The notes under the pieces are model-generated. The model had not been told where the DNA came from. It worked only from the letters and a program-made list of their open reading frames with translations, and did no database searches. The translations under genes were made by a program, and so were the position numbers. Positions 24,254 through 33,222 of a stretch of DNA of 64,000 nt are shown piece by piece. The stretch is from an uncultured Actinomycetes bacterium (lineage in GTDB: Bacteria > Actinomycetota > Acidimicrobiia > Acidimicrobiales > RAAP-2), in assembly GCA_903924205.1 (NCBI GenBank), contig CAIYAP010000002.1, forward strand, positions 248,001 through 312,000, in the 5' to 3' direction. Within the stretch, counting starts at the first letter, position 1. Every line of letters begins with the position of its first letter.

Positions 24254-26242
24254 TCAGGAACGGTTTCGGACAAAATCATCCACGACAAATTTCCCTAAAT
24301 TGTCGCGATCGGTGTAGAAAACCCGCCCACCGTTGATTTTGGCGATCTGCTCGACGAAGGGAAAGTGCGTTCGTTCAATGTCGAGGGCGAACAAATTGAT
24401 GGTGATATTGGCCCGCGTGCAGCGCAGAACTTCTGCCATCGTGAGGTGCAAGGTCTCGGGAGCGGGCGGATACGAGAAAAACGGCACTCCCCCGTCCATG
24501 AGGTGCGCCGTGGGTTCACCGTCCGTGACCACAATGATTTGCTTGTCGCCCCGCTCGTCGCGCATCAAGTGACGCGACAGTGCCAAGGCGTGCTGCAAGT
24601 TGGTGCCGTACTGGTGATCGATATACAACGAGGGCACATCTGCCAAACGAATTTCGTCGGCCACCTCCCCGAAACCCACAATTTTGAGGAAATCACGGGG
24701 GTAAGCCGAATGAATGAGCTGACTGAGCGCGAGCACCATTTTCTTCGCGGGTGCGAGGTTGTGACGCATGGCCATCGACAGCGAGAGGTCCACCGCAATC
24801 ACCGTGGCCGAACGGGTCTGCGTTTCGTGTTCCTCGACGACAAAGTCCTCGGGCAACAAACGAACCGGCGTGCCCACGCCCTGTCGCAGCACGGCATTGC
24901 GCAAGGTGTGCGGCAAATGCAAGTTGAAGGGCTCACCCGGTTCGTAAGGGCGACTGGTCTCCTCGCGGTCGTGACCGCGCGAGGTCGAGGCGTGTCGGTG
25001 CGATCCCGAGAGCGGAGCACGTCGCAACTGCGCGAAGAGCTCGCGTAGCGCCGCCGAGCCAATCTGTCGCACGCCGGCGGCGGACAGTTCCATCGTCCCG
25101 CGACGTTCGTCGACGAAACGAGACTCGCGCAGAGCTTGCGCCGCCTTCTGCAACTTTTCCGCGGCGGCGGCCGCGTCGGGACCCAGGTGTCGACGCACTT
25201 CGTCGATGTCAATTTCGGGCAGTCCGCGCGAGGGCGCCGTCTGCCCAATGAATTCTTCGAGACGCGACAGGGCAGCCATGTCTTCGGCGACCGATGCCGC
25301 CTGATTGAAACCACCACGCCCCTGACCGCGGAATCGTGCGACGTCATTCCAGTCGAGGTCCGGAGTCATCTGACGCAAGTTGGCCACCAAGCGCGACAGG
25401 GAGAACTGGAGGTTCATGTCGCCGAAAGTCTGGTTGAACAAGCTGCGCAGTTCCGCCTGCTGCTCGGCCGAGAGGGAGTTAAACATTGCTTCGGCCGCCG
25501 CCGCGCGTTCTGCCAACATGCGCACCACGTCCTCGAGTGACTCGGCACCCGGAAAGAAGTCGCCGAAGTCGGCCATGAATTGTTCGAAGGTGGGGTCGAG
25601 CTCGTCGCCACGTTGTCGCTGCTCGAGCATCTGACTCAAGGTGTCCATCATCAGTCGCATGCGTTCGAGGGCTTCCGGATCTTGCCCCGAGGCAAAATCC
25701 TTCGCCTGCTCGAAATAACTCGAGAGAACGTCATCACGCAGTTCTGCGAGCATCTCGTCAAAGGCGCGCTGCGCGTCGTGGCTGATGAATTCGTAGTCAC
25801 GCAGGGCCGAGATGCGCTCGCCGGTGTCGAGCGGCATGAACTCACGCTGCAAACGTCGCTGAGCGACCGACTCACGAGTGACCTCGGCCGCCCGCGGGTC
25901 GTCCATAGTCTCGGCTAGCTGCTCCATATCCGAGAGCGCGGCGTCCTCCATGGCCTCGATCTCAGCCATCGTGTCGCGATACTGCGCGAGGCGACCCGAG
26001 GGGTCGGCCTGCTGTTCCAACTCGCGGCGACGGTCACGCAACTTCTCCATCAATTCGTACAGACCGTCAATGTGTTCACCATCGGGCGTGGTGAATCCTT
26101 CCGCCAGCAAGCGATCTATCGCTGACTGCAGGTCCCCATATTCCATGAGGTCCTCGGCGATCTGGTCGAGCAACCACTCGGCGTCAAAATCGCCGTCATC
26201 GTCACCGTCGCCGCGTGCTCGGAAGGAGTAATTAACCGGCAC
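24254..26242 (-). CDS. VWA-domain protein partnered with a MoxR-type ATPase
   Basis: The protein has 662 residues. The first about 430 are helical and charged (EEFIGQTAPSRGLPEIDID and similar) with no known motif. The C-terminal von Willebrand A domain has a complete MIDAS: DLSLS (485-489) and VTDGE (572-576), so it should bind a divalent metal. The GTG start overlaps the TAG of the preceding AAA+ gene by one base, so the two are translated together. The pair resembles Rv0958-Rv0959 of mycobacteria (from memory) and MoxR-VWA chaperone-like systems in general. The target is unknown. Confidence 0.85.
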   Translation of the reverse strand: MPVNYSFRARGDGDDDGDFDAEWLLDQIAEDLMEYGDLQSAIDRLLAEGFTTPDGEHIDGLYELMEKLRDRRRELEQQADPSGRLAQYRDTMAEIEAMEDAALSDMEQLAETMDDPRAAEVTRESVAQRRLQREFMPLDTGERISALRDYEFISHDAQRAFDEMLAELRDDVLSSYFEQAKDFASGQDPEALERMRLMMDTLSQMLEQRQRGDELDPTFEQFMADFGDFFPGAESLEDVVRMLAERAAAAEAMFNSLSAEQQAELRSLFNQTFGDMNLQFSLSRLVANLRQMTPDLDWNDVARFRGQGRGGFNQAASVAEDMAALSRLEEFIGQTAPSRGLPEIDIDEVRRHLGPDAAAAAEKLQKAAQALRESRFVDERRGTMELSAAGVRQIGSAALRELFAQLRRAPLSGSHRHASTSRGHDREETSRPYEPGEPFNLHLPHTLRNAVLRQGVGTPVRLLPEDFVVEEHETQTRSATVIAVDLSLSMAMRHNLAPAKKMVLALSQLIHSAYPRDFLKIVGFGEVADEIRLADVPSLYIDHQYGTNLQHALALSRHLMRDERGDKQIIVVTDGEPTAHLMDGGVPFFSYPPAPETLHLTMAEVLRCTRANITINLFALDIERTHFPFVEQIAKINGGRVFYTDRDNLGKFVVDDFVRNRS

Positions 26243-27666
26243 TATCGATGGCGAGCTCGGTAGAGGGCGCGGGCGCCCGAGGAGTCCTTGCCCAAGCGCT
26301 TGGTGACGAACAAACCTTCGAGAATGAACTCGATCGCTGAGGCGCGCATGCCGGCAGAGGCATCCTCGCCCACCAGTCGGGTGATGGGTCCGTTCAAATC
26401 CGGAATGAGCGCGGCAATGGATGAATAGTCCTCGTTACGCACGTCTTCGCCGACGTTGACGGCAGCCCCCGATTCGAAGGCGGCCAGGATCTCGGCAACT
26501 TCGGCCAGCACGACATTCTCCGCGAAGCTTTGACGAACCGCCAAGCCCACGAGGCTGGCGATCAGGTTCTCAATCGGCGTGTCGTCCACGACGTCGAGTT
26601 CCACCTTGCCCTGCGTGGATTGCACCACGGCCGTCAGGTCGCTCACGCGGGGCACGACGTGTAATTCACCACTGCGCAAACTGCGACGCACCGCATTGGC
26701 CACCACGGTTTCGTAGTTCGCAATGGAGAGACGCACGGAGACACCCGAGCGCTGATTGATGACGTTGGACGAACGAGCCAGGTGACTGACGCGCGCCACG
26801 ATGTCCTCAATAAACCAGGGAATCTCCAGGCTGCCGGGCACCTCGGGAAGTCGCGCCTCTTGACGCATGATGCCCACTTCGATCTCCACGGTGGGCGGAT
26901 AGTGGGTGCGAATCTGACTACCGAATCGGTCCTTCAGCGGGGTGATCAAACGACCACGGTTGGTGTAGTCCTCGGGGTTAGCCGTCGCCACCACGAGAAC
27001 GTCGAGATCAAGTCGCACCAACTGGCCACGTATCTGTACGTCGCGCTCTTCGAGCACATTGAGGAGGCCCACTTGGATGCGCTCGGCGAGGTCGGGAAGT
27101 TCGTTGATGGCGAAGATGCCACGGTTCGACTTCGGCACCAGTCCGTAGGTCAGGGCCCGCTCGTCGTCGAGGTAGAGGCCGGCGGCGACGCGAATCGGGT
27201 CAACTTCACCGATGAGGTCGGCCATCGAGGTGTCGGGTGACGCCAATTTCTCGGCGAAGCGACGACTGCGGTGGATCCAATCGATGGGTGACTCGTCACC
27301 GAATTGCGCAATCTGGCCGCGACCGAAGGCGGAAATGGGGGCGTAGGGGTCATCGCGCACTTCTGACCCGGCGAGCACGGGAATCCACTCGTCGAGCAGT
27401 TCGGTCAGCGAACGAATGAGGCGGGTCTTTGCCTGGCCACGCTCACCGAGAAGGATGATGTCGTGGCCCGCAATGAGCGCCGTCTCGAGCTGCGGCAAAA
27501 CGGTGTCCTCGTAGCCGTCCACACCGAGAACGAGGGGCTGACCAGCAACCAAGCGCGCCTCTAAATTGCGACGAATCTCCTGGCGGATGGGCTCGGAGGT
27601 CCACCCCGAGCTTCGTAGATCACCGAGGGTTCGGGGAAGGTGGGCGGGGGCGAGAGGGTGACTCAT
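26242..27666 (-). CDS. MoxR/ChlI-type AAA+ ATPase
   Basis: The protein has 474 residues. The AAA+ core has an ATP-binding loop IILLGERGQAKTRLIRSL (Walker A variant), Walker B region GIFAINELPDL, and sensor 1 VVATANPEDYTN, as in magnesium-chelatase ChlI and MoxR proteins. There is no other chlorophyll or cobalamin chelatase gene nearby, so a chelatase role is unlikely. With the VWA protein it probably forms a metal-insertion or complex-maturation chaperone, which is inference from MoxR families. The minus-strand TATCGT box lies 6 bases before the ATG, indicating a leaderless transcript. Confidence 0.88.
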   Translation of the reverse strand: MSHPLAPAHLPRTLGDLRSSGWTSEPIRQEIRRNLEARLVAGQPLVLGVDGYEDTVLPQLETALIAGHDIILLGERGQAKTRLIRSLTELLDEWIPVLAGSEVRDDPYAPISAFGRGQIAQFGDESPIDWIHRSRRFAEKLASPDTSMADLIGEVDPIRVAAGLYLDDERALTYGLVPKSNRGIFAINELPDLAERIQVGLLNVLEERDVQIRGQLVRLDLDVLVVATANPEDYTNRGRLITPLKDRFGSQIRTHYPPTVEIEVGIMRQEARLPEVPGSLEIPWFIEDIVARVSHLARSSNVINQRSGVSVRLSIANYETVVANAVRRSLRSGELHVVPRVSDLTAVVQSTQGKVELDVVDDTPIENLIASLVGLAVRQSFAENVVLAEVAEILAAFESGAAVNVGEDVRNEDYSSIAALIPDLNGPITRLVGEDASAGMRASAIEFILEGLFVTKRLGKDSSGARALYRARHR

Positions 27667-27672
27667 ACACCC

Positions 27673-27678
27673 ACGATA
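27673..27678 (-). promoter_or_regulatory. -10 box TATCGT of the MoxR-type gene
   Basis: On the minus strand TATCGT is 6 bases before the ATG at 27666. Confidence 0.45.
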
Positions 27679-27709
27679 GAGGTCGCCTGTGACGAGGGCA
27701 GGGTCGGTA

Positions 27710-27735
27710 TTACCCGTCGGTAACAGTCCTATGAT
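27710..27735 (+). promoter_or_regulatory. Succinate dehydrogenase operon promoter with palindromic operator-like site
   Basis: The palindrome TTACCCGTCGGTAA (27710-27723, arms TTACC and GGTAA) is followed 6 bases later by a good -10 TATGAT (27730-27735). The site covers the -35/spacer region, where a bound repressor would block RNA polymerase. The leader to the GTG at 27790 is about 48 bases and ends in AAGGAG. Confidence 0.5.
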
Positions 27736-27789
27736 GGGCGACGGTCGTCAGACCCCCAACAAGTAGGCATTCGACTCTAAGGAGAAGCC

Positions 27790-28605
27790 GTGACGGCAGT
27801 AGAGAATTCCACGAAGGTAACCCTCGGTGGTACCCGCGGTGGCCCCGATGTAGCAACCTTGCGCACTGACCGCTGGTGGTTACAGCCGGTCGTGACCATG
27901 TCGATCCTGATCTCATTTGTGATCTATTCGACCTGGGCCGCGTTCCAAAACAAGAACTACTACGTGGGTGCCGCTCTGCAGCGTGACCTAATTAGCCCGT
28001 TCTACTCCCCCTGCCTCTCGGCCAACTGCACGCCGGGTTCGTCGTCGCTGTTCGCGATTCACGGCTGGACCTGGTCGCCGGCGCTGCTGATCTTGCTCTT
28101 CCCCCTGGGATTCCGCATGACCTGCTACTACTACCGTCGCTCGTACTACCGCGCCTTCTGGTGGGCTCCGCCGGCATGTGGCGTTGCCGACGCGCACGGC
28201 ACGTACACCGGTGAGACCCGCTTCCCGCTGATCATTCAGAACGTGCACCGCTACTTCTTTTACGCCGGACTTGTCTTCAACGGCCTGCTCACCTACGACG
28301 CTTTCCGTGCGTACCACCAGCCGGGCCTCGGCTGGGGCGTGACGATTGGCTCGTTGGTCTTGACGCTGAACGCCACCTTGCTGTGGCTGTACTCGCTGTC
28401 GTGCCACGCGTGCCGTCACCTCTGTGGCGGTCAGGTCAAGAGCTTCAGCCAGCACCCCATTCGTCACCGCCTCTGGAAGTTCCTGACGCCGCTGAACGCC
28501 AAGCACATGAACTTCGCCTGGGCCTCACTCTTCGTCGTCGCCTTGACGGACGTCTACGTCCGCCTGGTTGCCTCCGGCGCCATCCACGACATTCGACTCT
28601 TCTAA
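27790..28605 (+). CDS. sdhC: Succinate dehydrogenase membrane subunit (cytochrome b-type, Sdh1 class)
   Basis: The protein has 271 residues with five membrane stretches (for example VVTMSILISFVIYSTWAAF, SPALLILLFPLGF, YFFYAGLVFNGLLTY and GSLVLTLNATLLWLYSLSCH). Several histidines near the membrane (IQNVHRYFF, SCHACRHLC, AKHMNF) are candidate heme ligands. It is the first gene of the operon and directly precedes sdhA, as in the mycobacterial Sdh1 operon (Rv0249c-Rv0247c, from memory), whose membrane subunit it resembles in length. It anchors the complex and passes electrons to the quinone. GTG start with AAGGAG 6 bases upstream. Confidence 0.85.
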   Translation: MTAVENSTKVTLGGTRGGPDVATLRTDRWWLQPVVTMSILISFVIYSTWAAFQNKNYYVGAALQRDLISPFYSPCLSANCTPGSSSLFAIHGWTWSPALLILLFPLGFRMTCYYYRRSYYRAFWWAPPACGVADAHGTYTGETRFPLIIQNVHRYFFYAGLVFNGLLTYDAFRAYHQPGLGWGVTIGSLVLTLNATLLWLYSLSCHACRHLCGGQVKSFSQHPIRHRLWKFLTPLNAKHMNFAWASLFVVALTDVYVRLVASGAIHDIRLF

Positions 28606-28624
28606 CTAGGAAACGAGCACTTCT

Positions 28625-30442
28625 GTGACCACGAACTACGAACACCACGAATACGACGTTTTGATCATCGGCGCCGGTGGCGCCGGACTGCGCGCGGCCA
28701 TCGAGGCCAAGCAGCGCGGACTCAAGGTCGGCATCATCACCAAGTCCCTCCTCGGCAAGGCCCACACGGTCATGGCCGAAGGTGGCATGGCGGCGGCCAT
28801 GGGCAACGTCTACCCCGAGGACAACTGGAAGGTTCACTTCCGCGACACCATGCGTGGTGGCAAGTACCTCAATAACTACCGCATGGCCGAACTGCACGCC
28901 AAGGAAGCACCACAGCGCGTGTGGGAGCTCGAGCAGTGGGGCGCGCTCTTTGATCGCACCAAGGACGGCAAGATCCTCCAGCGCGACTTCGGTGGCCACC
29001 GCTACGCGCGCCTCGCGCACGTCGGTGACCGCACCGGTCTCGAACTGATTCGCACCCTGCAGCAAAAGGTCGTCTCCATGGGCACCGACGTGTTCATGGA
29101 GTGCAAGGTGCTCCAGCTGGTGCACGACGCCAGTGGGCGTGTTGCCGGCTGCGTGGCCTACTGGCGCGCGAACGGCGAGTTCGTGACCTTCTCGGCCAAG
29201 GCCGTGATTTTGGCCACCGGTGGTGCCGGTAAATCGTGGAAGTTCACTTCAAACTCCTGGGAAGGCACCGGCGACGGCCACGCGATGGCTCTGTGGGCCG
29301 GCGCGAAGCTCATCGACATGGAGTGCATCCAATTCCACCCCACCGGCATGGTGTGGCCGCTCTCGGTGCGCGGCCTCCTCGTGACCGAGGGCGTGCGTGG
29401 TGACGGTGGCGTTTTGCGCAACAGCAACGGCGAACGCTTCATGTTCAACTACGTGGCCGACATGTTCCGTGCGGAAACTGCCGACAGCGAGGCCGAGGCC
29501 GACCGCTGGTACGACGATCACGCCGCAGGCCGCCGTCCGCCAGAACTGCTGCCGCGTGACGAAGTCGCGCGCGCCATCAACGCCGAGGTGAAGGCCGGAC
29601 GAGGGAGCCCCCACGGTGGCGTGTTCCTCGACATCGGCTCACGTCGTACGCCGGAATTCATCCGTCGTCGTCTCCCGTCGATGTACCACCAGTTCATGGA
29701 ACTGGCGGGCGTGGACATCACCAAGGAAGCCATGGAAATCGGACCCACCTGTCACTACATCATGGGTGGCGTGCAGGTCGATGCCGAGACGGCCGCCACC
29801 GCGGTCGCCGGTCTGTTTGCGGCCGGTGAAGTTGCCGGTGGCATGCACGGCGCCAACCGCCTCGGTGGCAACTCGCTGTCGGACCTCATCGTGTTCGGAA
29901 AGCGCGCCGGTGAAGGCGCCGCCGACTACGTCGAGGGCTTCCAGGGTTCCAGCGACCTCGACCGTGCGGAAGTGGAGTCGGCGATTGCCGAGGCTCTCGC
30001 TCCCTTCGAGCGTGAGTCGGGCGAAAACCCCTACGACATCCAGCGCGACCTGCAGGAAATGATGCAGGCCAACGTCGGCATCATCCGCACCGGCGCCGAG
30101 CTCGAGTTCGCGAATGCGGAGCTCGACAAGTTTGCCGAGCGCGTCGCCAACATCAAGGTGTCCGGCGGCCGTGCGTACAACCCGGGCTGGAACTTGGCCA
30201 CCGACCTTCCTTCGATGATCACCGTGTCGCGCACCACGACGCGCGGTGCTCTGGAGCGCAAGGAATCTCGTGGCGGTCACACCCGCGACGACTTCCCGAA
30301 GACCGACGCGGAATTTGGCACGTTCAATTTTGCCCACCAGATGACGCAAGGCGGCACCTGGCAGAGCAGCATTACGACCGAGCGCTCGACATTGCTCGAG
30401 TTGCCCGCGGAACTGAAGGCAATCCTCGAGGAGGCGAACTAA
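28625..30442 (+). CDS. sdhA: Succinate dehydrogenase flavoprotein subunit
   Basis: The protein has 605 residues. The FAD-binding start is VLIIGAGGAGLRAAIEA, and the covalent flavin His is in KAHTVMAEGGMAAAMG. The active-site region includes FHPTGMVWPLSVRGLL, TEGVRGDGG and the capping-domain phrase RRLPSMYHQFMELAGVDI; the C-terminal part has GGVQVDAETA and HGANRLGGNSLSDL. It oxidises succinate to fumarate at the membrane. It is 19 bases from sdhC and abuts sdhB (TAA then ATG). GTG start; a weak AGGAAA lies upstream. Confidence 0.95.
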   Translation: MTTNYEHHEYDVLIIGAGGAGLRAAIEAKQRGLKVGIITKSLLGKAHTVMAEGGMAAAMGNVYPEDNWKVHFRDTMRGGKYLNNYRMAELHAKEAPQRVWELEQWGALFDRTKDGKILQRDFGGHRYARLAHVGDRTGLELIRTLQQKVVSMGTDVFMECKVLQLVHDASGRVAGCVAYWRANGEFVTFSAKAVILATGGAGKSWKFTSNSWEGTGDGHAMALWAGAKLIDMECIQFHPTGMVWPLSVRGLLVTEGVRGDGGVLRNSNGERFMFNYVADMFRAETADSEAEADRWYDDHAAGRRPPELLPRDEVARAINAEVKAGRGSPHGGVFLDIGSRRTPEFIRRRLPSMYHQFMELAGVDITKEAMEIGPTCHYIMGGVQVDAETAATAVAGLFAAGEVAGGMHGANRLGGNSLSDLIVFGKRAGEGAADYVEGFQGSSDLDRAEVESAIAEALAPFERESGENPYDIQRDLQEMMQANVGIIRTGAELEFANAELDKFAERVANIKVSGGRAYNPGWNLATDLPSMITVSRTTTRGALERKESRGGHTRDDFPKTDAEFGTFNFAHQMTQGGTWQSSITTERSTLLELPAELKAILEEAN

Positions 30443-31222
30443 ATGTCTACTGTCACGATGCGAGTGTGGCGCGGCGACGCCAACGGCGGCGACTTCCAGC
30501 AGTTTGAGCTGGAGAAGAATGAGGGCGAAGTCGTCCTCGATGTCATCCACCGAATCCAGGCCACCGAGGCGCCCGACTTGGCGTGTCGTTGGAACTGCAA
30601 GGCGGGTAAATGCGGTTCGTGCGCCGTGGAAATCAACGGCAAGCCCCGGCTCATGTGCATGACGCGTCTCGACACGCTGCCCGAGGGTGCCATCACGGTG
30701 ACCCCCATGCGCACCTTCCCCATCATCCGCGACCTCGTCACCGATGTCTCGTTTAACTACGCGATGGCCGAGCGAGTGCCGGCGCTGTTGCCGCCGGAAA
30801 TGCCCGAGGGCGGTTACCGGATGTTCCAGGAGGACGTGGAGCGCGGCCAGGAGTTCCGCAAGTGCATCGAGTGCTTCATGTGTCAGGACGTTTGTCACGT
30901 GATCCGCGACCACGAAGAGAACAAGGTCAACTACGCGGGACCGCGCTTTTTCATTCGCTACGCCGAATTGGAAATGCACCCCCTCGACACCAATGACCGT
31001 CGCGACCTGGTGCGCGAAGAGATGGGTCTCGGTTATTGCAACATCACCAAGTGCTGCACCGAGGTCTGCCCCGAGCACATCCACATCACCGACAACGCCA
31101 TCATTCCGCTCAAGGAGCGTGTGGTGGACGCCCACTACGACCCCATCGCCTGGCTCGGACGAAGCATTCGTCGCAAGACCAAGCGCAGCGCCGCGGAAGC
31201 GGCGGTGCAGCCGGCACCGTAG
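30443..31222 (+). CDS. sdhB: Succinate dehydrogenase iron-sulfur subunit
   Basis: The protein has 259 residues. The [2Fe-2S] ligands are Cys52, Cys57, Cys60 and Cys72 (NCKAGKCGSC then LMC). The C-terminal ferredoxin part has CIECFMCQDVCH and CNITKCCTEVCPEHI for the [4Fe-4S] and [3Fe-4S] clusters. It carries electrons from the flavoprotein to the membrane subunit. The ATG follows the sdhA stop directly, and the TAG stop overlaps the GTG of the next gene by one base, so it is cotranslated with both neighbours. Confidence 0.95.
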   Translation: MSTVTMRVWRGDANGGDFQQFELEKNEGEVVLDVIHRIQATEAPDLACRWNCKAGKCGSCAVEINGKPRLMCMTRLDTLPEGAITVTPMRTFPIIRDLVTDVSFNYAMAERVPALLPPEMPEGGYRMFQEDVERGQEFRKCIECFMCQDVCHVIRDHEENKVNYAGPRFFIRYAELEMHPLDTNDRRDLVREEMGLGYCNITKCCTEVCPEHIHITDNAIIPLKERVVDAHYDPIAWLGRSIRRKTKRSAAEAAVQPAP

Positions 31223-31575
31223 TGTCCGACTTTTTGAACCCCGCGTGGATCGAGGAGCGCAATGCGCGACTCGCCGCGCGGGGTTCAACATTTTCCGAGG
31301 CCGTTCGTGTCTCGTTCATTATCACCGACGCCCCCGCCTCCGGACACAGTGCCGTCACGCTCACGTGCGACTCGCAGGGAGCTCGTCTAGAGCTGGGCGA
31401 TCACCTCATGGCCGATGCCCTCATCACCATGAGCGCCGACACGGCCTCACAACTCGCGAGCGGCTCACTGACTGCCGCGCGCGCCATTGAGCTCGGTCGT
31501 CTCAAGGTGCGTGGCGACGGCAACGTGTTGCCCACCATTGCCCCGCTGCTCTCAGCGACCCTCGGAGCCGAGTGA
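31222..31575 (+). CDS. SCP-2 sterol-binding-like protein
   Basis: The protein has 117 residues. The pattern of a helical start (FLNPAWIEERNARLA), a beta region (VRVSFIITDAP, AVTLTCDSQGARLELG) and the ending ALITMSADTASQLASGSLT, AIELGRLKVRGDGNVL matches the SCP2 lipid-binding fold, in which the last segment (KVRGD) closes the pocket. It is translated from a GTG overlapping the sdhB stop and overlaps the next gene by 4 bases, so it belongs to the sdh operon. The bound lipid is unknown. Confidence 0.75.
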   Translation: MSDFLNPAWIEERNARLAARGSTFSEAVRVSFIITDAPASGHSAVTLTCDSQGARLELGDHLMADALITMSADTASQLASGSLTAARAIELGRLKVRGDGNVLPTIAPLLSATLGAE

Positions 31576-32345
31576 GCGAGATCTACCCCCTCTTTGAGAA
31601 TGACCTCAGTGAAGAGCCGGTCTTTTCGGCGCGGCAGTTCCACTCCCCTATTGATATTCCGCCACAGGTCGTTCTCTGCTTCTTCCACGACGTGATTGAT
31701 CGCCTCGTCGCCAGCGGCCACCTTCGTGTGGTGTACCAGATGCGCTCCGAAATTGGTATCAACCCCGTCTACGTCACCGAACTGAGTGGCGAACCCGTCA
31801 CGGTGATTCACCCGGGCGTGGGGGCGCCACTCGCCGCGGGCTTCCTCGAAGAGGCCGTCGCTCTCGGGGTTCGCACCGTGGTCGCCTGTGGTGGCGCGGG
31901 CGCACTAGTCGAGGACCTCACGCTCGGACGCGTGATGGTCGTGGATAGTGCGCTGCGCGATGAAGGCACCAGCCTTCACTACGCCGCGCCTTCTCGCACC
32001 TTGTCGGTCGATCCCATCGCGGTGGAAATCTTGAAGAACGTGCTCGACGAGCGCGGCACCCCCTACTTCACCGGTCGCACCTGGACCACCGACGGCCTCT
32101 TTCGCGAGACGCGCAGCCGCGTCAATCGGCGCATCGCGGAGGGCTGCTCCATGGTGGACATGGAGTCGTCCGCCTTCATCGCCGTGGCGCGTTTTCACGG
32201 TCTGCGATTCGGCCAGTATCTCTACGCCGGCGATTCGCTCGCCGGCGATGAGTGGGATTCGCGTCACTGGGATCAGGCCGTCGATCACCGCGAGGCGCTC
32301 TTTCGCACGGCGCTCGTGGCGGCCACCGCTCTTCACCGCGCGTAG
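31572..32345 (+). CDS. Nucleoside phosphorylase-like protein
   Basis: The protein has 257 residues of the purine/uridine phosphorylase (PNP/UDP) fold. VTVIHPGVGAPLAAGFLEEAV holds the phosphate loop region, VVACGGAGAL the core strand, and VDMESSAFIAVARF the nucleoside-binding Met-Glu pair. The family splits nucleosides with phosphate to base plus ribose-1-phosphate. The substrate cannot be told. It begins with GTG overlapping the TGA of the SCP2 gene and ends the sdh operon. Confidence 0.8.
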   Translation: MSEIYPLFENDLSEEPVFSARQFHSPIDIPPQVVLCFFHDVIDRLVASGHLRVVYQMRSEIGINPVYVTELSGEPVTVIHPGVGAPLAAGFLEEAVALGVRTVVACGGAGALVEDLTLGRVMVVDSALRDEGTSLHYAAPSRTLSVDPIAVEILKNVLDERGTPYFTGRTWTTDGLFRETRSRVNRRIAEGCSMVDMESSAFIAVARFHGLRFGQYLYAGDSLAGDEWDSRHWDQAVDHREALFRTALVAATALHRA

Positions 32346-32390
32346 CCAACGTAGCGAGTTCGGCCTCGATTCGTCTGTTAGACAAGTGCC

Positions 32391-33179
32391 ATGACCGAAT
32401 CACTCGACGGAGCTCTTCCCGACTTTTCTGACAGCGACCACAGCGGGGTCGCCCACCGCATCATTGGCAGCACGATGCCGGTTCTTGAGGTGCAACTCCA
32501 GCAGGGGCAATCCGTCGTCAGCCAAGGCGGCGAACTGAGCTGGATGATGCCCAACATCACCATGACGACGTCGGCGGGTGCCGGTGGGGGTGGCGGTCTC
32601 GGTGGGATTTTCAAGCGAGCGGTCGGCGGCGCCACTATTTTCATGACTGAATTCACCGCCACGGCGGGAACCGGCACGGTGGCCTTCGCCACCAAGATGC
32701 CCGGTCACATCAAGGCCATCTCGGTCGACGCCTCTCACGAGTGGATGGTGTCACGACACGGCTTTCTCGCCGCCACCCCCGATGTGACCCTGAACCCCTC
32801 GTTCCAGCAAAGCCTGGGTGTGGGCATCTTCTCGGGCAATGGCTTCATCATGCAGCGCATTGCCGGGCAGGGCACCGCCTGGATTGAATTGTCCGGCGAG
32901 CTCGTGACCTACGACCTCGCGGCGGGTGAATCACTACTGGTGCACCCCGGACACGTCGGACTCTTCGAGGCCTCCGTCTCTCTCGAAGTTAGTCAGGTTA
33001 AGGGCATCAAGAACATCCTGTTCGGTGCCGACACCCTCTTTTTGGCCAAGCTCACGGGCCCCGGCAAGGTATTTCTCCAGACCTTGACGCTTCCCGGGCT
33101 CGCCCACGCTCTCACCCCCTACCTGCCACAAGCGCCGACGGGTGGCGGTTCGGGTGTGCGCATCGGCTTCGGTAACTAG
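32391..33179 (+). CDS. AIM24 / TIGR00266 family protein
   Basis: The protein has 262 residues and is beta-rich. Signature phrases are LSWMMPNITMTT, then a glycine stretch GAGGGGGLGGIFKRAVGGAT, FTATAGTGTVAFA, PGHIKAISVD and GLFEASVSLEVSQVKGIKNI. This is the AIM24-like double beta-roll family, which has no enzyme activity known to me; the eukaryotic namesake is mitochondrial. TAGACA lies 6 bases before the ATG, a weak version of the leaderless pattern. It is separated from the sdh operon by 45 bases. Confidence 0.88.
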   Translation: MTESLDGALPDFSDSDHSGVAHRIIGSTMPVLEVQLQQGQSVVSQGGELSWMMPNITMTTSAGAGGGGGLGGIFKRAVGGATIFMTEFTATAGTGTVAFATKMPGHIKAISVDASHEWMVSRHGFLAATPDVTLNPSFQQSLGVGIFSGNGFIMQRIAGQGTAWIELSGELVTYDLAAGESLLVHPGHVGLFEASVSLEVSQVKGIKNILFGADTLFLAKLTGPGKVFLQTLTLPGLAHALTPYLPQAPTGGGSGVRIGFGN

Positions 33180-33209
33180 TTCTCGATCCGACCCGCTCGT
33201 CAGGGTGGG

Positions 33210-33215
33210 TAAAAT
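33210..33215 (+). promoter_or_regulatory. -10 box TAAAAT, leaderless start
   Basis: TAAAAT is 7 bases before ATG at 33223 and sets the start of the second SGNH gene. Confidence 0.5.
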
Positions 33216-33222
33216 TCTCACT

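Noticed and set aside
26242-27666. Magnesium chelatase subunit I for chlorophyll or cobalamin
   Set aside because: No ChlD/ChlH or pigment genes nearby, and the partner is a VWA protein as in MoxR systems.
29639-31291. Long minus-strand frame (550 residues) opposite sdhA-sdhB
   Set aside because: Antisense shadow of two certain genes; no family motif.
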